DNA of 38,554 nucleotides from JBBIND01 sp037444075 (GTDB lineage Bacteria; Acidobacteriota; Terriglobia; Bryobacterales; Bryobacteraceae): the NCBI GenBank assembly GCA_037444075.1, contig JBBIND010000040.1:1-38554 (forward strand), written 5' to 3'. The notes beneath the pieces were generated by a model. That model made no database searches. It had not been told where the DNA came from and saw only the letters and a list, made by a program, of their open reading frames with translations. Shown here one piece after another: positions 14,725 to 21,731 of the stretch. A program made the translations under genes and the position numbers. How positions within the stretch are numbered: position 1 is the stretch's first letter; the number at the start of each line of letters is the position of its first letter.

Positions 14725-16724
14725 AGCATGAGCGCAAAGTGCTGGCAGCCGCGCTGATCGGCCTGTTCGCGCTGAACCTCGCGCTCAATGCCGTGTTCCT
14801 GCTGCCCGGCGAATCCCCGTACCGGGATTCCATCGAAGCGGGCTACGCGTCCATGGCCCGCTGGGTGGCCACGGAACCCAACCCCTGGGGCTGGAAACCC
14901 GTACAGTATTGCGGACTGCCTACGCTGTTCGCATACCTTCCGCTGGTGCCCTACCTGACCGCCTTCTGGCTTCGCCTTTTGCCCAATCTGGAAGTGGTGC
15001 ACGTCTACAGGGTGGTCACGACGGTGCTGGCGTGCCTGGGTCCCGTAACGGCGTTTTGGTTTGTCAGGGCATTCACAAAGCGCACGGGTTGGGCTTTGCT
15101 GACCGCCCTGGCCTACACGTTCGTCTCTCCAATCTATGCGCTGATACCGAGTCTCCGATACGACCTCGGACTTACCTACCTGCCTTGGCGCTGGCACGTG
15201 CAGGCCAAGTACGGAGAGGGACCTCACAACGTCGGGTTGATGCTGCTTCCGCTGGCTCTCGTGGCGCTGTGGAAAGCGGCCACTACCAGGAAGCCTCGCC
15301 ATCTGTTGGCCGCCTCCATCCTGATGGCCGCGATTGCTCTGACCAACTGGGTGTCCGCGATGGCGCTGGCGTGGTGCGCTCTCATGCTCATCCTGAGCAA
15401 TATCGGGGCGCGCCGCATCAGCGGGTTTAGCTTCAGGCGAGTGTTTGGCGCGGCGTTGCTGGCTTATCTGCTGGCCGCTTTTTGGCTGACGCCCGGCTAC
15501 ATTGGCGCCGTGGCCATGAACTGGCCCAAGGACGCTTTCAACTTCAAGCTGTTCTTCACCCAGAAGCTCCTCCTGGTAGCGCTGGCGCTGGGAGCGGTGC
15601 TCGTGCGCCTGATTTTCGCGCGCCTGCCGGGCCATGGTTACAGGTGCTTCCTGACGCTCTGTTTCTTCGGTTTCAGCTTCGTGACCCTGGCACACTACTG
15701 GTTCGGGGTGGATGCGATTCCCGAGTCGCGCCGATATCTTCCGGAAGCGGAGCTGTTTGGCTTCCTGCTGTTCTTCGAACTGTTACGCAGGCTATGGCAA
15801 GTGGACCGGCTGCTCCCCAAGGTCGCGGTCGTTTGGGTGCTCATGCTGGTTGTGATGGGAGGCTGGAGCCAGGCGAAGCTGTACGCAACCCGGCCTTGGA
15901 AGGCGCTCCAACCGTATCCCACGGAGCAAACGGTGGAGTACCGGGTGGCCAGTTTCCTGGCGCAACAACAGCCGCAGGGCAGGCTGTTTGTGACCGGCGG
16001 GACGCGTTTCCGAATGAATGCCTGGTATGACCTGCCTATCACGGACGGCACGTTCGAAAGCGGCCTGACCAACCGGACGCCGTTACATTTCGGCTACCAG
16101 ATTCGAACAGGGTTGGGGAATCCTCCGGAACGCGAGGGCCAGACGGCGATCATGCAACTGATAGCCATGGGCGCGGAATACGTAGCGGTGCACGGACCCG
16201 AGTCCCAGGAGCACTATCGCGATTTCCGCAACCCGCTGAAATTCGAAGGATTGCTCGAGAGGGTGTACCACAGCGGAGGGGATTCGGTTTACCGGTTACC
16301 GTTCACCTCATACGCCCACCTGCTGCGCCCGGAGGAGATGCCCGCACTCTTCCCCGGCGGATGGCAGGTGGAAATGCTGCAGCCTTACATCGCTGCCATC
16401 CAGGACACAAACCGCCCTCAGCTGGCTACGCGGTGGAAACAGGCGAGCCGGCTCGAAATCGCCGGAGCAATTCCGGAGGGTATGGGAGTGAGCGTGCGCG
16501 TCTCTTACGACCCGGGCTGGGTAGCTTACCAGGATGGGACGCCCATACCCATTCAGCGTGGCATCATGGGATTCATGCTGCTTCAGCCGAAGCCGTCCGC
16601 CGACAGCCGGATCGAAATGCGCTATGAGGGACGCGCGGAGTTCAAGGTGCTGGCCGCGGTGAGCGTTCTGGCTTGGCTGGGAGTGCTGGTGAGCCCGTTC
16701 TGGAGACGGCGCAGGCGCGTGTAG
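14721..16724 (+). CDS. Large polytopic membrane protein, PTPS-related/YfhO-like (paralogue 2)
   Basis: A 667-residue tandem paralogue of the preceding gene with the same architecture: helices in the first ~400 residues, a soluble C-terminal domain and one terminal helix. Shared segments at equivalent positions include WKPVQYCGLPTLFAYLP, GEGPHNVGLML, RYLPEAELFGF, TRFRMNAWYDL, NPLKFEGLLERVYHSGGDSVYRLP, and DPGWVAYQDGTPIPI. The two are diverged, so this is an old duplication. Start ATG at 14721 overlaps the previous stop (ATGA). The conserved Tyr-Cys-Gly, GEGPH and Asn-Ala-Trp motifs are the likely functional residues. Probable inner-membrane enzyme of a surface-glycan pathway, with function inferred from topology and neighbours. 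Confidence 0.7.
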   Translation: MKHERKVLAAALIGLFALNLALNAVFLLPGESPYRDSIEAGYASMARWVATEPNPWGWKPVQYCGLPTLFAYLPLVPYLTAFWLRLLPNLEVVHVYRVVTTVLACLGPVTAFWFVRAFTKRTGWALLTALAYTFVSPIYALIPSLRYDLGLTYLPWRWHVQAKYGEGPHNVGLMLLPLALVALWKAATTRKPRHLLAASILMAAIALTNWVSAMALAWCALMLILSNIGARRISGFSFRRVFGAALLAYLLAAFWLTPGYIGAVAMNWPKDAFNFKLFFTQKLLLVALALGAVLVRLIFARLPGHGYRCFLTLCFFGFSFVTLAHYWFGVDAIPESRRYLPEAELFGFLLFFELLRRLWQVDRLLPKVAVVWVLMLVVMGGWSQAKLYATRPWKALQPYPTEQTVEYRVASFLAQQQPQGRLFVTGGTRFRMNAWYDLPITDGTFESGLTNRTPLHFGYQIRTGLGNPPEREGQTAIMQLIAMGAEYVAVHGPESQEHYRDFRNPLKFEGLLERVYHSGGDSVYRLPFTSYAHLLRPEEMPALFPGGWQVEMLQPYIAAIQDTNRPQLATRWKQASRLEIAGAIPEGMGVSVRVSYDPGWVAYQDGTPIPIQRGIMGFMLLQPKPSADSRIEMRYEGRAEFKVLAAVSVLAWLGVLVSPFWRRRRRV

Positions 16725-16735
16725 AGAGGCAGGCT

Positions 16736-17608
16736 ATGGCGCGGTTGGCACGTTTCTGGTGGCTGTTCCGCCGCTCGCTGGTGAGCACCTATGAGGACAA
16801 CGGCCTGTCCATCTCCAAGGGCGCGGCCTATTCAGCACTGCTGGCTTTCTTCCCGCTGCTGACGACCCTGGCTGCTTTGCTGGTTCAAATCAGGGTGCGT
16901 GAGATGTCGCGCGTGATTGCCGGTTTCCTCTTCGAGGTAGTACCGCCCGGCACCGAGGAACTGGTGCTCAAGCAGTTCGCGGTCCGCGGCGAAAGGCCTT
17001 CGGCGCTCTTGGTGGGCGCGGGAATCGTGTCCCTGTGGGCCGCCTCGGGGCTGATGGTCAGCCTGATGGAAGGTTTCAACTCCGTCTACAAGGTGCCCAC
17101 GAACAGGCCGGTAGTGAGACAGAGGTTAGTGGCCATACTGCTGGTGTTCTGCTCCGCGCTGCCTGTGATGGGGGCCTCCGTGCTGATTCTGTTCGGCGAA
17201 CGCACGGAGACCGCGCTGGTTCAGCGGCTGGGTTTCAGCGCGTTTGGAGACGAGCTGCTCGGCTGGCTTCTCCTCGCCGGCAAACTGCTCCGCTACGCGG
17301 TGGCAATCGGCGCGATGGTGCTGTTCACGTCGCTGCTCTACAAATTCGCCCCAAACCGCCCGCAACGCTGGCGCGATACTCTCCCGGGCGCCTACATTGT
17401 AGCCGTGCTGTGGTTGCTGTTCACCATGGGATTTGCCTGGTACGTACGCAACATCGCGGATTACAACCTGCTCTACGGCGGAGTTGGCGCCGCCATTGCG
17501 CTGATGGTCTGGATGTATTTGCTGGTGCTGATCACGTTGACGGGTTGCGCGTTCAATTCCGAGCGCGAGAACCTGCGTTCGTCAGGTGAAGAGCTCTGGC
17601 GGGACTGA
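16736..17608 (+). CDS. YihY/BrkB family inner-membrane protein
   Basis: A 290-residue integral membrane protein of the YihY/BrkB family. ATG at 16736 is chosen over the longer frame because it falls 11 bp after the preceding stop with GAGAGG just upstream. Family features include SKGAAYSALLAFFPLLTTLAAL near the N terminus (described here by its two ends, SKGAAYS and FPLLTTL), about six hydrophobic helices, a central WRDTLPGAY segment, and the GGVGAAIALMVWMYL helix near the C terminus. These proteins were once annotated as RNase BN; that is not supported. Their function is unsettled, possibly transport. It is probably co-transcribed with the glycan genes before it. Confidence 0.85.
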   Translation: MARLARFWWLFRRSLVSTYEDNGLSISKGAAYSALLAFFPLLTTLAALLVQIRVREMSRVIAGFLFEVVPPGTEELVLKQFAVRGERPSALLVGAGIVSLWAASGLMVSLMEGFNSVYKVPTNRPVVRQRLVAILLVFCSALPVMGASVLILFGERTETALVQRLGFSAFGDELLGWLLLAGKLLRYAVAIGAMVLFTSLLYKFAPNRPQRWRDTLPGAYIVAVLWLLFTMGFAWYVRNIADYNLLYGGVGAAIALMVWMYLLVLITLTGCAFNSERENLRSSGEELWRD

Positions 17609-17750
17609 GCCGCGCCATGCGCAGCCTGCGGAGCGCGGGAACGCGCTTCATCCGGACAGGCACTCCAGGGGGACAGCCGGAGGGGGCGGGCCGTTGGGCC
17701 TCCGCCGGGAACGCTGGACTCAGGCACAATAGAAGGCATCAGAGCGCCCC
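17609..17750. other. Intergenic gap with a GC-rich stem-loop
   Basis: The gap between the BrkB gene and the LamG-type gene holds a stem-loop at 17685-17706 (GGCGG+GCC pairing with GGC+CCGCC, 4-nt loop, 2-nt bulge) and a smaller one, AGCGCG/CGCGCT with a GGAA loop, near 17633-17648. Neither is followed by a T-run, so they are at best weak terminators. No convincing promoter was seen. Confidence 0.3.
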
Positions 17751-18614
17751 ATGATGAGACCGGGAACCATCCTCCTATGCGCCCTCGCCGCCATGCTGCC
17801 GGGGCTGCTATTTGCCGCCGACGCCGGGAGCCTCCGGCAGAGGCTTCTGTTCCATGCATCTTATGATGGCGGCGTTGACGCTGACTTCGCCAAGGGCGAC
17901 CCCCGCCTGTTCACCGCAAGCACGTACAAGAGCCGGGATGACGTCCGGCCGGGCCTGCATAATCCTGATGTGCGCGTGCTGCCAGGCAAGGGGCGCTACG
18001 GGGATGCCCTTGAGTTCCGCAAGAAGAACACCATGGCGGTCCACTATCTTGCAGCGGGCAACGTCAATTACGGCAACGGCCGCTGGAACGGGACGGTCTC
18101 ATTCTGGATCAGCCTCGATCCAGACAAGGATCTCGAGCCCGGCTTCTCCGACCCGATTCAAATCACCGAGCGGCGCTTTGACGACGCCGCCCTGTGGGTC
18201 GATTTCAGCCGGGACGAAACGCCGCGCCTGTTCCGCCTGGGAGTCTTCGGAGATGCCAGGAGTTGGAATCCGAAGGGGTTGGACGCGCTGAAGCATCCTT
18301 TGTTTCCCGCACGTCTTGTATCCGTAAAGAACGCGCCGTTTTCACGAGAGCGCTGGACACACGTGGTAGTGACACACACCGGTCTAGGAACCGGCGCCGG
18401 AGCCGCCAGCCTGTACCTGGATGGACACCTGCAAGGAACAACCGGGACCATCACGGAGAGCTTCAACTGGGACTTCTCTGGCGCCACCATCCGCATCGGC
18501 ATGAGCTATGTCGGGTTGTTCGACGACCTGGCGGTCTTCGATGAGCCATTGCCGGCGGAAGAGGTGAGGGCATTGTACAGGCTCGACAAGGGCGTTGGCA
18601 GCCTTTACAAATGA
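17751..18614 (+). CDS. Secreted LamG/concanavalin A-like domain protein
   Basis: A 287-residue protein with a signal peptide (MMRPGTILLCALAAMLPGLLF, cleavage near AADA). The rest is one jelly-roll domain of the laminin-G-3/concanavalin A type: RLLFHASYDGGVDADFA at its start, GTVSFWISLDP, RWTHVVVTH, SLYLDGHLQG, and the closing FDDLAVFDEPLPAEEVRALY. These motifs are typical of carbohydrate-binding-like modules in secreted proteins of Acidobacteriota and Planctomycetota. It has no catalytic domain, so a binding or structural role outside the inner membrane is likely. Its last codons lie within the left copy of a direct repeat that brackets the toxin-antitoxin genes downstream. Confidence 0.8.
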   Translation: MMRPGTILLCALAAMLPGLLFAADAGSLRQRLLFHASYDGGVDADFAKGDPRLFTASTYKSRDDVRPGLHNPDVRVLPGKGRYGDALEFRKKNTMAVHYLAAGNVNYGNGRWNGTVSFWISLDPDKDLEPGFSDPIQITERRFDDAALWVDFSRDETPRLFRLGVFGDARSWNPKGLDALKHPLFPARLVSVKNAPFSRERWTHVVVTHTGLGTGAGAASLYLDGHLQGTTGTITESFNWDFSGATIRIGMSYVGLFDDLAVFDEPLPAEEVRALYRLDKGVGSLYK

Positions 18615-18626
18615 GCAGGGAGGGTT
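18598..18626 (+). repeat. Left copy of imperfect direct repeat flanking the toxin-antitoxin module
   Basis: This copy begins GCAGCCTTTACAAATGAGC and spans the stop codon of the LamG-type gene. It matches 19705-19733 at 23 of 29 positions, with 17 of the first 19 identical and an uninterrupted 11-nt core, TACAAATGAGC. The span between copies is 1.1 kb and holds exactly the UPF0175/DUF3368 pair. Confidence 0.45.
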
Positions 18627-18817
18627 CCTGCGATACTGGAGGCGAGGCAATGCCGTGAGGGCCGTCGCCTATTTCGACGAGAGGGTTGAAGGATCGGCAC
18701 TCGTTTGGATCGCAGCGGATTCGGCTGAGAGCGACGCGTTGCCTACCACTCTGGCCGAGGAACACGATCACCACGTCCACGGCTGCTCGAACAAGGACTC
18801 GGGGTTAAGGAGTTGAC
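18627..18817. other. Non-coding gap upstream of the toxin-antitoxin genes
   Basis: No credible gene is seen here. A 73-codon open frame covers it but has no family resemblance and no ribosome-binding site. AAGGAG at the far end (just before 18818) serves the antitoxin gene. Confidence 0.4.
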
Positions 18818-19084
18818 ATGAATGTTGCCATCCAAATTCCCGACGAGGTCGCCCGCGCCCTGATGGCGAGAGGCACCGACGTTACACGGGCCGTTCTCGA
18901 AGCTGTGGCCATTGAGGCGTACCGATCCGGCGCTATTACGCCGGCGCAAGTGCAGGAGATGCTTGGGCTTCGCTCCCGCTGGGAAACCGAGTCGTTCCTT
19001 CACCGCGCCGAGGCTTATCACGATTACACAACGGACGATCTTGCCCGGGACATAGCCGCAATACGCAACGCTCCCCGGCAATGA
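18818..19084 (+). CDS. UPF0175 family protein, probable antitoxin
   Basis: An 88-residue protein with the UPF0175 pattern: a short N-terminal strand (MNVAIQIPDEV) followed by helices, including VTRAVLEAVAIEAYRSGAIT and a helix-turn-helix-like VQEMLGLRSRWE. In this family the N-terminal part can act as a DNA-binding or dimerising element. UPF0175 genes regularly precede DUF3368/PIN-like genes, and here the stop overlaps the next start by 4 bp. It is therefore most likely the antitoxin and autorepressor of a type II module. AAGGAG lies 6 nt upstream of the ATG. The pairing is a known arrangement; antitoxin activity here is inferred. Confidence 0.8.
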   Translation: MNVAIQIPDEVARALMARGTDVTRAVLEAVAIEAYRSGAITPAQVQEMLGLRSRWETESFLHRAEAYHDYTTDDLARDIAAIRNAPRQ

Positions 19085-19566
19085 CGGCCGTCACCGATAC
19101 TTCTCCCGTCTGCTATCTTGTCCTGATCGGCGAGGGCGAACTCCTGCGCAGACTCTTCAGCAGCGTGCTCATGCCTCGGACTGTTGTGGCTGAACTGCTC
19201 CACGAAGATGCTCCGGAGAGCGTCCGAGCCTGGGCTGCCGACCTCCCGTCGTGGATCTCAGTTCGCGACAATCCAACTGGCCCCACAGTGGGCATGGAGA
19301 ATTTGCAGGCCGGCGAGTTGAATGCCATCTTGCTTGCTGAAACAGCTCAGGCCGATATAGTTCTGCTCGATGAGAAGTCTGCTCGCCGTGTCGCCGCGGC
19401 CCGTGGCCTCCATGTTGCGGGCACCCTTGGCGTACTCGCCGAAGCAGCAACACAAGGGCTGATTGAACTTACTGAGGCGATAGACCGGCTCCGCATGACG
19501 AACTTCCGTTGTCCGCCTTCGTTGTTGAAGGCCGCTCTTGACCGGTTCAAGACAAAAGAACGGTGA
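19081..19566 (+). CDS. DUF3368 PIN-like protein, probable toxin
   Basis: A 161-residue protein of the DUF3368 family, a PIN-like nuclease group. The first strand ends in VTDTSPV with Asp6. A conserved VVAELL segment carries Glu38, then come LQAGELNAILLA (Glu79) and IVLLDEKSARRVA (Asp97), giving the set of acidic residues expected for a metal-dependent PIN active site. The C terminus has GTLGVLAEAATQGLI and FRCPPSLLKAAL, usual for the family. It is coupled by a 4-bp overlap to the UPF0175 gene. The likely role is a growth-inhibiting ribonuclease neutralised by its partner. RNA target unknown. Confidence 0.8.
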   Translation: MTAVTDTSPVCYLVLIGEGELLRRLFSSVLMPRTVVAELLHEDAPESVRAWAADLPSWISVRDNPTGPTVGMENLQAGELNAILLAETAQADIVLLDEKSARRVAAARGLHVAGTLGVLAEAATQGLIELTEAIDRLRMTNFRCPPSLLKAALDRFKTKER

Positions 19567-19814
19567 ACCGGTCAATCTCTTTCGATCTCTGCCGGATCTC
19601 TAAACAGAGATCTCCGCAGCCAGAGAAATCTACCCACCCCTCCGGGTGGTTAACCAAGCCGGTTTGCATGCCGAAATCTGCCAACCCGCGGGTGAGAACA
19701 AGGAGCAGGCTCTACAAATGAGCCGCGCAGGTTGAGCCCGCATCCATCCTTCTGATATCCTCGGACTTAGGTCGCGGATTGTGCGGCTGTACGTCCGCCT
19801 CAGAGGTTTCAGTC
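19567..19814. other. Intergenic region with hairpin-forming repeats before yebC
   Basis: GATCTCT (19595-19601) and AGAGATC (19606-19612) form a perfect 7-bp inverted repeat with an AAAC loop, and ATCTCT recurs at 19575-19580 and 19585-19590. A second hairpin, CCACCC/GGGTGG with a 4-nt loop, lies near 19635-19650. The right copy of the direct repeat is at 19705-19733. A weak promoter for yebC can be proposed from TTGAGC (19732-19737) and TATCCT (19756-19761), 18 bp apart. No gene is seen. Confidence 0.4.
19705..19733 (+). repeat. Right copy of imperfect direct repeat flanking the toxin-antitoxin module
   Basis: This copy begins GCAGGCTCTACAAATGAGC and matches 18598-18626 at 23 of 29 positions. 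It lies in non-coding DNA 139 bp after the toxin gene. Confidence 0.45.
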
Positions 19815-20558
19815 ATGTCCGGTCATTCTAAATGGGCCACCATTAAACACAAGAAGGCCGCCGCGGACGCCAAGCGCGGCAAGGTCTTCACCCGCATTAT
19901 CAAGGAAATCACCATAGCTGCCAGGAGCGGCGGAGACGCTGACTCGAACGCCCGTTTGAGGACCGCGGTGGCAGCCGCCAAGGCCGTCAGCATGCCGGCC
20001 GAGAACATCAAGAGAGCCATTCTGCGCGGCACGGGCGAACTGGAAGGCGGCCAACTCGACGAGATCATGTTCGAGGGCTATGGACCCGGCGGCGCCGCGG
20101 TGCTCGTCAAAGTGGCTACCGACAACCGAAACCGCACGGTGAGCGAGATCCGCCATTTGTTCTCCAAGAACAACGGCAACCTGGGCGAACAAGGCAGCGT
20201 AGCGTGGATGTTCGACCGCAAGAGCCAGATTCTGATCGAGCAGGAGAAGGCTGACGAAGAGCAACTGATGAGCCTGGTGCTAGACGCCGGCGCCGAAGAC
20301 CTGCGGACCGATGGAAGCAACTGGGAAGTGCTCTCTCCGCCCGAGGCGCACGACGCCGTGCTGGCAGCGCTGCGCGAAGCCAACATCGAAACGGTTTCGG
20401 CCGAAGTGGCGATGGTTCCCCAGAACCTGGTCAAACTGGAGGGCAAGAACGCCAGCGCGATGCTCAAGCTGAGCGACGCTCTTGAGGAACAAGACGACGT
20501 ACAGAACGTCTATTCGAACTTCGATATCGACGAAAGCGAACTCGAATCTCTCACCTGA
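19815..20558 (+). CDS. yebC: YebC/PmpR family regulator or translation factor
   Basis: A 247-residue protein with the diagnostic N terminus MSGHSKWATIKHKKAA, followed by KRGKVFTRIIKEI. Other landmarks are MPAENIKRAI, EGYGPGGAAVLV and NNGNLGEQGSVAWMF, all conserved throughout the family. The ATG at 19815 is fixed by this N terminus; a longer frame from 19779 adds unrelated residues. YebC-type proteins were described as DNA-binding transcriptional regulators and more recently as ribosome-associated factors that relieve stalling at proline stretches. It is followed after 25 bp by ruvC, a very common bacterial pairing. Confidence 0.95.
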   Translation: MSGHSKWATIKHKKAAADAKRGKVFTRIIKEITIAARSGGDADSNARLRTAVAAAKAVSMPAENIKRAILRGTGELEGGQLDEIMFEGYGPGGAAVLVKVATDNRNRTVSEIRHLFSKNNGNLGEQGSVAWMFDRKSQILIEQEKADEEQLMSLVLDAGAEDLRTDGSNWEVLSPPEAHDAVLAALREANIETVSAEVAMVPQNLVKLEGKNASAMLKLSDALEEQDDVQNVYSNFDIDESELESLT

Positions 20559-20583
20559 TCTTCGAGCGGTGGGGCGCGCTGGG

Positions 20584-21099
20584 ATGCGGGTACTGGGAAT
20601 TGATTGCGGCGCTGAACTGACCGGTTACGGCATCGTGGACAGCGACGGCCGCCGCCACCGGATGGTGGCCGCCGGTGTAATGCGCACTAATCCACGCGAT
20701 CCTTTCATGAAGCGGCTGGGGGAAATCGCCGCTGGGTTGCGGGAGATCATCGGCAAGTACGCCCCGGAGGAGGCCGCGGTGGAAGAAGTCTTCAGCGCCA
20801 CCAACGCCAAGACAGTGATCAAACTGGCGCACGTGCGTGGCGCGGTGCTTTCCACGCTGGCTGAAGCCGGATTAGGATGCGGCGAGTATTCGCCGGCAAC
20901 CGTGAAGGCCAGTCTCACCGGCTATGGGCGAGCCGAGAAACGCCAGATCAAGACGATGGTGGCCGCGCTTTTGGATCTCACCGAGCCGCCCGGTTCTGCT
21001 GACGCGTGCGATGCTCTGGCGGTAGCCATCTGCCACGCCACCAGGCAGATTCCACTGGCTTCAGCCGCCGGGCTGCGAACGGGGGCGAAGGGGGCATGA
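20584..21099 (+). CDS. ruvC: Holliday junction resolvase RuvC
   Basis: A 171-residue endonuclease of the RNase H fold that cuts Holliday junctions made during recombination. Acidic catalytic residues are in place: Asp7 (VLGIDCG), Glu67 or Glu68 (AVEEVFSA), and Asp140 and Asp143 (SADACDALAVAICH). The loop after Asp7 has Cys where most RuvC proteins have Pro. The start at 20584 is set by MRVLGID; the longer upstream frame lies within yebC. No ruvA or ruvB follows; instead the stop overlaps the next start by 4 bp (ATGA at 21096-21099). Confidence 0.94.
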   Translation: MRVLGIDCGAELTGYGIVDSDGRRHRMVAAGVMRTNPRDPFMKRLGEIAAGLREIIGKYAPEEAAVEEVFSATNAKTVIKLAHVRGAVLSTLAEAGLGCGEYSPATVKASLTGYGRAEKRQIKTMVAALLDLTEPPGSADACDALAVAICHATRQIPLASAAGLRTGAKGA

Positions 21100-21731
21100 T
21101 TATCAGAAGAAATTTGTGCCTGCTGGCTTTGCTGTCTTTCCCGGCGGCGGCGGAAGACGGAGTCCGCCTGTTCCTGTCAAAGTCATTCCCGGGCAGCGCC
21201 CCTGCCTACGCCGAGGTCACGCTCGCGCAGGACGGCATGGTCGCCTACAAGGAGGACCCGAATGACGACCGTCCAGCCAAGTTCCTGCTTCCCGCCGCGG
21301 AAACTGAGGAGCTCTTCGCGCTCGTCAGGAAGCTGGACGATTTCCGGCGCCCGCTCGAATCCGGGTTGAAGGTCGCCAACACAGGCATCAAGACGTTCCG
21401 CCGCGAAGCGGGCGAGGGCAAGACCGAAGTGAAGTTCAACTACTCCCTGGATGCGGATGCCCGCAAGCTGGCCGATTGGCTGGATAAGGTCATTGAGACA
21501 CAACAACACCTGATGCGGCTGGAAAGGGCTGTGCGCTTTGACCGCCTGGGAGTGTACCGGGTTCTGCTGCATCTGCAAATGTCCATGGACCGCGCCCGCC
21601 TCGTGGCAGGGGACCAATTCCTGCCGCTCCTGGACCGCGTGGCCAAGGGCGAGAGCTTCATTCACATGGCGCGTACGCGCGCCTCCCATCTGGCAGCTGC
21701 CATTCGTTCCGGAGGTGAACCGCAGCCTTGA
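21096..21731 (+). CDS. Hypothetical secreted protein
   Basis: A 211-residue protein with a signal peptide (MIIRRNLCLLALLSFPAAA, cleavage before EDG). The mature part starts with a beta-rich stretch (VRLFLSKSFPGSAPAYAEVTL) and ends with two charged amphipathic helices. I do not recognise a family. It overlaps ruvC by 4 bp and the next gene by 4 bp (TTGA), so it is the third gene of a four-gene run with yebC, ruvC and the thioredoxin-fold gene. The shared signal peptides and coupling suggest that it and the next protein work together outside the cytoplasm. The start is fixed by the ATGA overlap and the signal peptide. Confidence 0.7.
   Translation: MIIRRNLCLLALLSFPAAAEDGVRLFLSKSFPGSAPAYAEVTLAQDGMVAYKEDPNDDRPAKFLLPAAETEELFALVRKLDDFRRPLESGLKVANTGIKTFRREAGEGKTEVKFNYSLDADARKLADWLDKVIETQQHLMRLERAVRFDRLGVYRVLLHLQMSMDRARLVAGDQFLPLLDRVAKGESFIHMARTRASHLAAAIRSGGEPQP

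Noticed and set aside
14634..15695. A 353-codon minus-strand frame opposite the second membrane protein gene
   Set aside because: Low-complexity Gln/Arg/His-rich translation with no motifs; explained by the GC-rich coding strand.
18595..18816. A 73-codon plus-strand frame before the antitoxin gene
   Set aside because: No ribosome-binding site or family resemblance, and it begins inside the end of the LamG-type gene. Could at most be a degenerated remnant.
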